The notes under the pieces are model-generated. The model saw only the letters and a program-made list of their open reading frames with translations, did no database searches and was not told the DNA's origin. The translations under genes were made by a program, and so were the position numbers. This document shows positions 5,996 to 7,334 of a stretch of 7,334 nucleotides of DNA, piece by piece; the first letter of the stretch is position 1; the number at the start of each line of letters is the position of its first letter. The DNA lies in NCBI GenBank assembly GCA_027030285.1, contig JALVFC010000492.1, positions 1 to 7,334 of the forward strand, read 5' to 3'. Source of the DNA: Thiotrichaceae bacterium (GTDB lineage: Bacteria > Pseudomonadota > Gammaproteobacteria > Thiotrichales > Thiotrichaceae).

Positions 5996-6643
5996 CTAGG
6001 CTCCGGTGTTGTTAGTAGCTTTGTCATTTGTTGTAGTGGTGACATTGCTTAAGTTGTCGAGCTTCATTTGCAAATATCTTGGGGGGGTACTGCCAGAAAG
6101 CTGAATTGCCTGGCGATATGCTTTGGCAGCCTCAGCTGGTTTTTTCTGTACCAGCAAAAGGTCTCCTTTAAGTTCTTCAAGCAAAGATGAGTAGGCAGGA
6201 GCAAAAGTGTCAGAGAGGTAAGATTGTGCTGTATCCAAGTCTCCAGTATGTATGGTCAGCCGGGCAAGACGCAAGGTGGCAAGCTGTTTTAGAAGTTCGT
6301 CATCCGTGTGGCTGATGACCCATTTTAGTTCACTTTGCGCTTTTTTAGTGTTGTTCTCAAGAGATGCCTGCTTGGCAGTATGCAGTGCAGCCAGTGAGGC
6401 ATAAGCCGAGCTCGAAAATTTGGATTTAAGCGTGGATGCTGTGGTGGTATTAGATCTTTTCAGTTGTGTGGCAAAAAGTGATGAGGCTTTCTCTGTCTGA
6501 GTACGCTTGTACGCTTGCCACTGTTGCCAGCCAAAAACACTGCCGATGGCAAGTGCTACTCCTAGCATGACGGAAGTACCATTTTCTTTCCACCATCTTT
6601 TTATGTCTTCTGCTTTTTCAGCATCAGTTTTTAAATCGGTCAT
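5996..6643 (-). CDS. yfgM: YfgM, TPR-like inner-membrane ancillary SecYEG translocon subunit
   Basis: YfgM is an inner-membrane protein with a periplasmic TPR-like domain. In E. coli it associates with SecYEG and the chaperone PpiD and helps pass exported proteins to periplasmic chaperones. This 215-residue protein (206 in E. coli) has the expected plan: a short cytoplasmic segment with AEDIKRWWKENG (11-22), one membrane helix (about 23-39, VMLGVALAIGSVFGW), and a periplasmic helical-repeat domain ending in the conserved YLQMKLDNLS. A low-complexity Thr/Asn tail of about 15 residues accounts for the extra length. The start is supported by AAGG (6656 to 6653) 9 bases upstream of the ATG. It lies 18 bases after hisS and 4 bases before the preferred bamB start, so it sits in the middle of a tight operon. 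Confidence 0.93.
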   Translation of the reverse strand: MTDLKTDAEKAEDIKRWWKENGTSVMLGVALAIGSVFGWQQWQAYKRTQTEKASSLFATQLKRSNTTTASTLKSKFSSSAYASLAALHTAKQASLENNTKKAQSELKWVISHTDDELLKQLATLRLARLTIHTGDLDTAQSYLSDTFAPAYSSLLEELKGDLLLVQKKPAEAAKAYRQAIQLSGSTPPRYLQMKLDNLSNVTTTTNDKATNNTGA

Positions 6644-6661
6644 GATGTATTGCCTTGGTAT

Positions 6662-7334
6662 TTATGTGTTTCTGTGTGAGAGGATATATACAGCAAGTTC
6701 ATCCTGCGGTATAGAAATTTGTGCTTCATCGCGGTTTCGTAGCGGCTTAATGGTTATAGAGTGATTGCGAACTTCGTCCTCACCCATAATCAGGGCATAG
6801 CGCGCAGCAGACTTGTCGGCGCGTTTTATCTGTGCCTTGAAGCTACCACCACCACAATTGCAGAGCAGGCGCAGCTCCGGTATTTGGTCGCGTAACTGTT
6901 CGGCAAGTTGCATGCCAGTGATCTGTGCATGATCTCCTGCCATGATGAAAAAGTATTCTGGGGCTTTCTGGGTGGCTACTATGTCCTGTGCTTCCATCAG
7001 GTTAAGCACACGCTCCAGCCCCATGCCAAAGCCACAGGCGGGGGTTGGTTTGCTGCCCAGTTGTTCAACCAGACCATCATAGCGACCGCCACCACAGACT
7101 GTGCCCTGAGAGCCTAGTTCATTTGTTGTCCACTCAAACACCGTGCGGGAATAGTAATCCAGACCCCGAACCAGTCTGGGGTTAATGGTATAGCTTATAC
7201 CCATGGCATCAAGCAGGGCTTTTAGCTGCTCAAAATGTGCTGAGGATTCGGTATCAAGATGGTCAAGAATATTGGGTGCAGCGGCTATGAGTGTCGCCAT
7301 GGCAGGATTCTTACTATCCAGAATGCGCATAGGG
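6662..7334 (-). CDS. hisS: Histidine-tRNA ligase, C-terminal part (cut by window edge)
   Basis: HisRS charges tRNA-His with histidine in the cytoplasm. About 223 codons are present, roughly the C-terminal half of a protein of some 424 residues; the frame runs off the right edge, so the Met codon at 7330-7328 is internal. Counting from that Met, the class II features visible are the histidine-specific LVRGLDYYSRTVFEW block (53-67), the GTVCGGGRYDGLV glycine loop (76-88), motif 3 GFGMGLER with its ATP-contacting Arg (100-107), and the C-terminal anticodon-binding alpha/beta domain (about 125-222). Motifs 1 and 2 lie outside the window. It is the upstream gene of the hisS-yfgM-bamB transcription unit, with 18 bases to yfgM. 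Confidence 0.97.
   Translation of the reverse strand, partial: PMRILDSKNPAMATLIAAAPNILDHLDTESSAHFEQLKALLDAMGISYTINPRLVRGLDYYSRTVFEWTTNELGSQGTVCGGGRYDGLVEQLGSKPTPACGFGMGLERVLNLMEAQDIVATQKAPEYFFIMAGDHAQITGMQLAEQLRDQIPELRLLCNCGGGSFKAQIKRADKSAARYALIMGEDEVRNHSITIKPLRNRDEAQISIPQDELAVYILSHRNT

Noticed and set aside
5450..6052. Plus-strand frames antisense to bamB (5450-5749 and 5771-6052)
   Set aside because: They mirror the codon structure of bamB, resemble no family and lack start signals.

Overview
The window reads as chromosomal housekeeping DNA of a gammaproteobacterium. RlmG, LapB, BamB, YfgM, PyrF and HisS are all recognisable by their closeness to the Escherichia coli proteins, and the lapB-pyrF and hisS-yfgM-bamB gene orders are typical of that class. 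Base composition is moderate (mid-40s % GC by eye). I cannot name a genus. The palindrome near the left edge resembles interspersed repeats that I associate loosely with sulfur-oxidising and methanotrophic gammaproteobacteria, which is only an impression.

Layout. Bases 1-224 hold no gene but contain a structured, repeat-like element (about 104-197). A two-CBS-domain protein lies on the minus strand (225-674). The 300-base divergent spacer that follows (675-988) carries a convincing control region for the CBS gene: a TTGAC-N4-GTCAA palindrome at the exact class II distance from a -10-like hexamer, then a perfect 8-bp inverted repeat. Near its right end is the probable rlmG promoter. rlmG runs on the plus strand from a TTG start (989-2116). 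Bases 2117-2894 are a scar of broken genes: a 41-codon N-terminal piece of a GNAT acetyltransferase, then the C-terminal 40% of an ISAs1-family transposase. Immediately after come lapB and pyrF as a two-gene plus-strand unit. Their right end meets, stop codon over stop codon, the end of the minus-strand operon hisS-yfgM-bamB, whose first gene is cut by the right edge.

How the genes relate. LapB (control of LpxC and lipopolysaccharide synthesis) and BamB with YfgM (outer-membrane protein assembly and periplasmic traffic) are both cell-envelope functions. PyrF (UMP synthesis), HisS (histidyl-tRNA) and RlmG (23S rRNA m2G) are core metabolism and translation. The context is rearranged on both sides of lapB-pyrF: lapA/ihfB, normally upstream of lapB, are replaced by transposon debris, and der, normally downstream of bamB, is replaced by convergent pyrF.

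I found no previously undescribed multi-gene system here. The observations most worth checking are the CBS-gene control region, the loss of lapA linkage and of a ribosome-binding site at lapB, and the pyrF/bamB stop-codon overlap at a synteny breakpoint.
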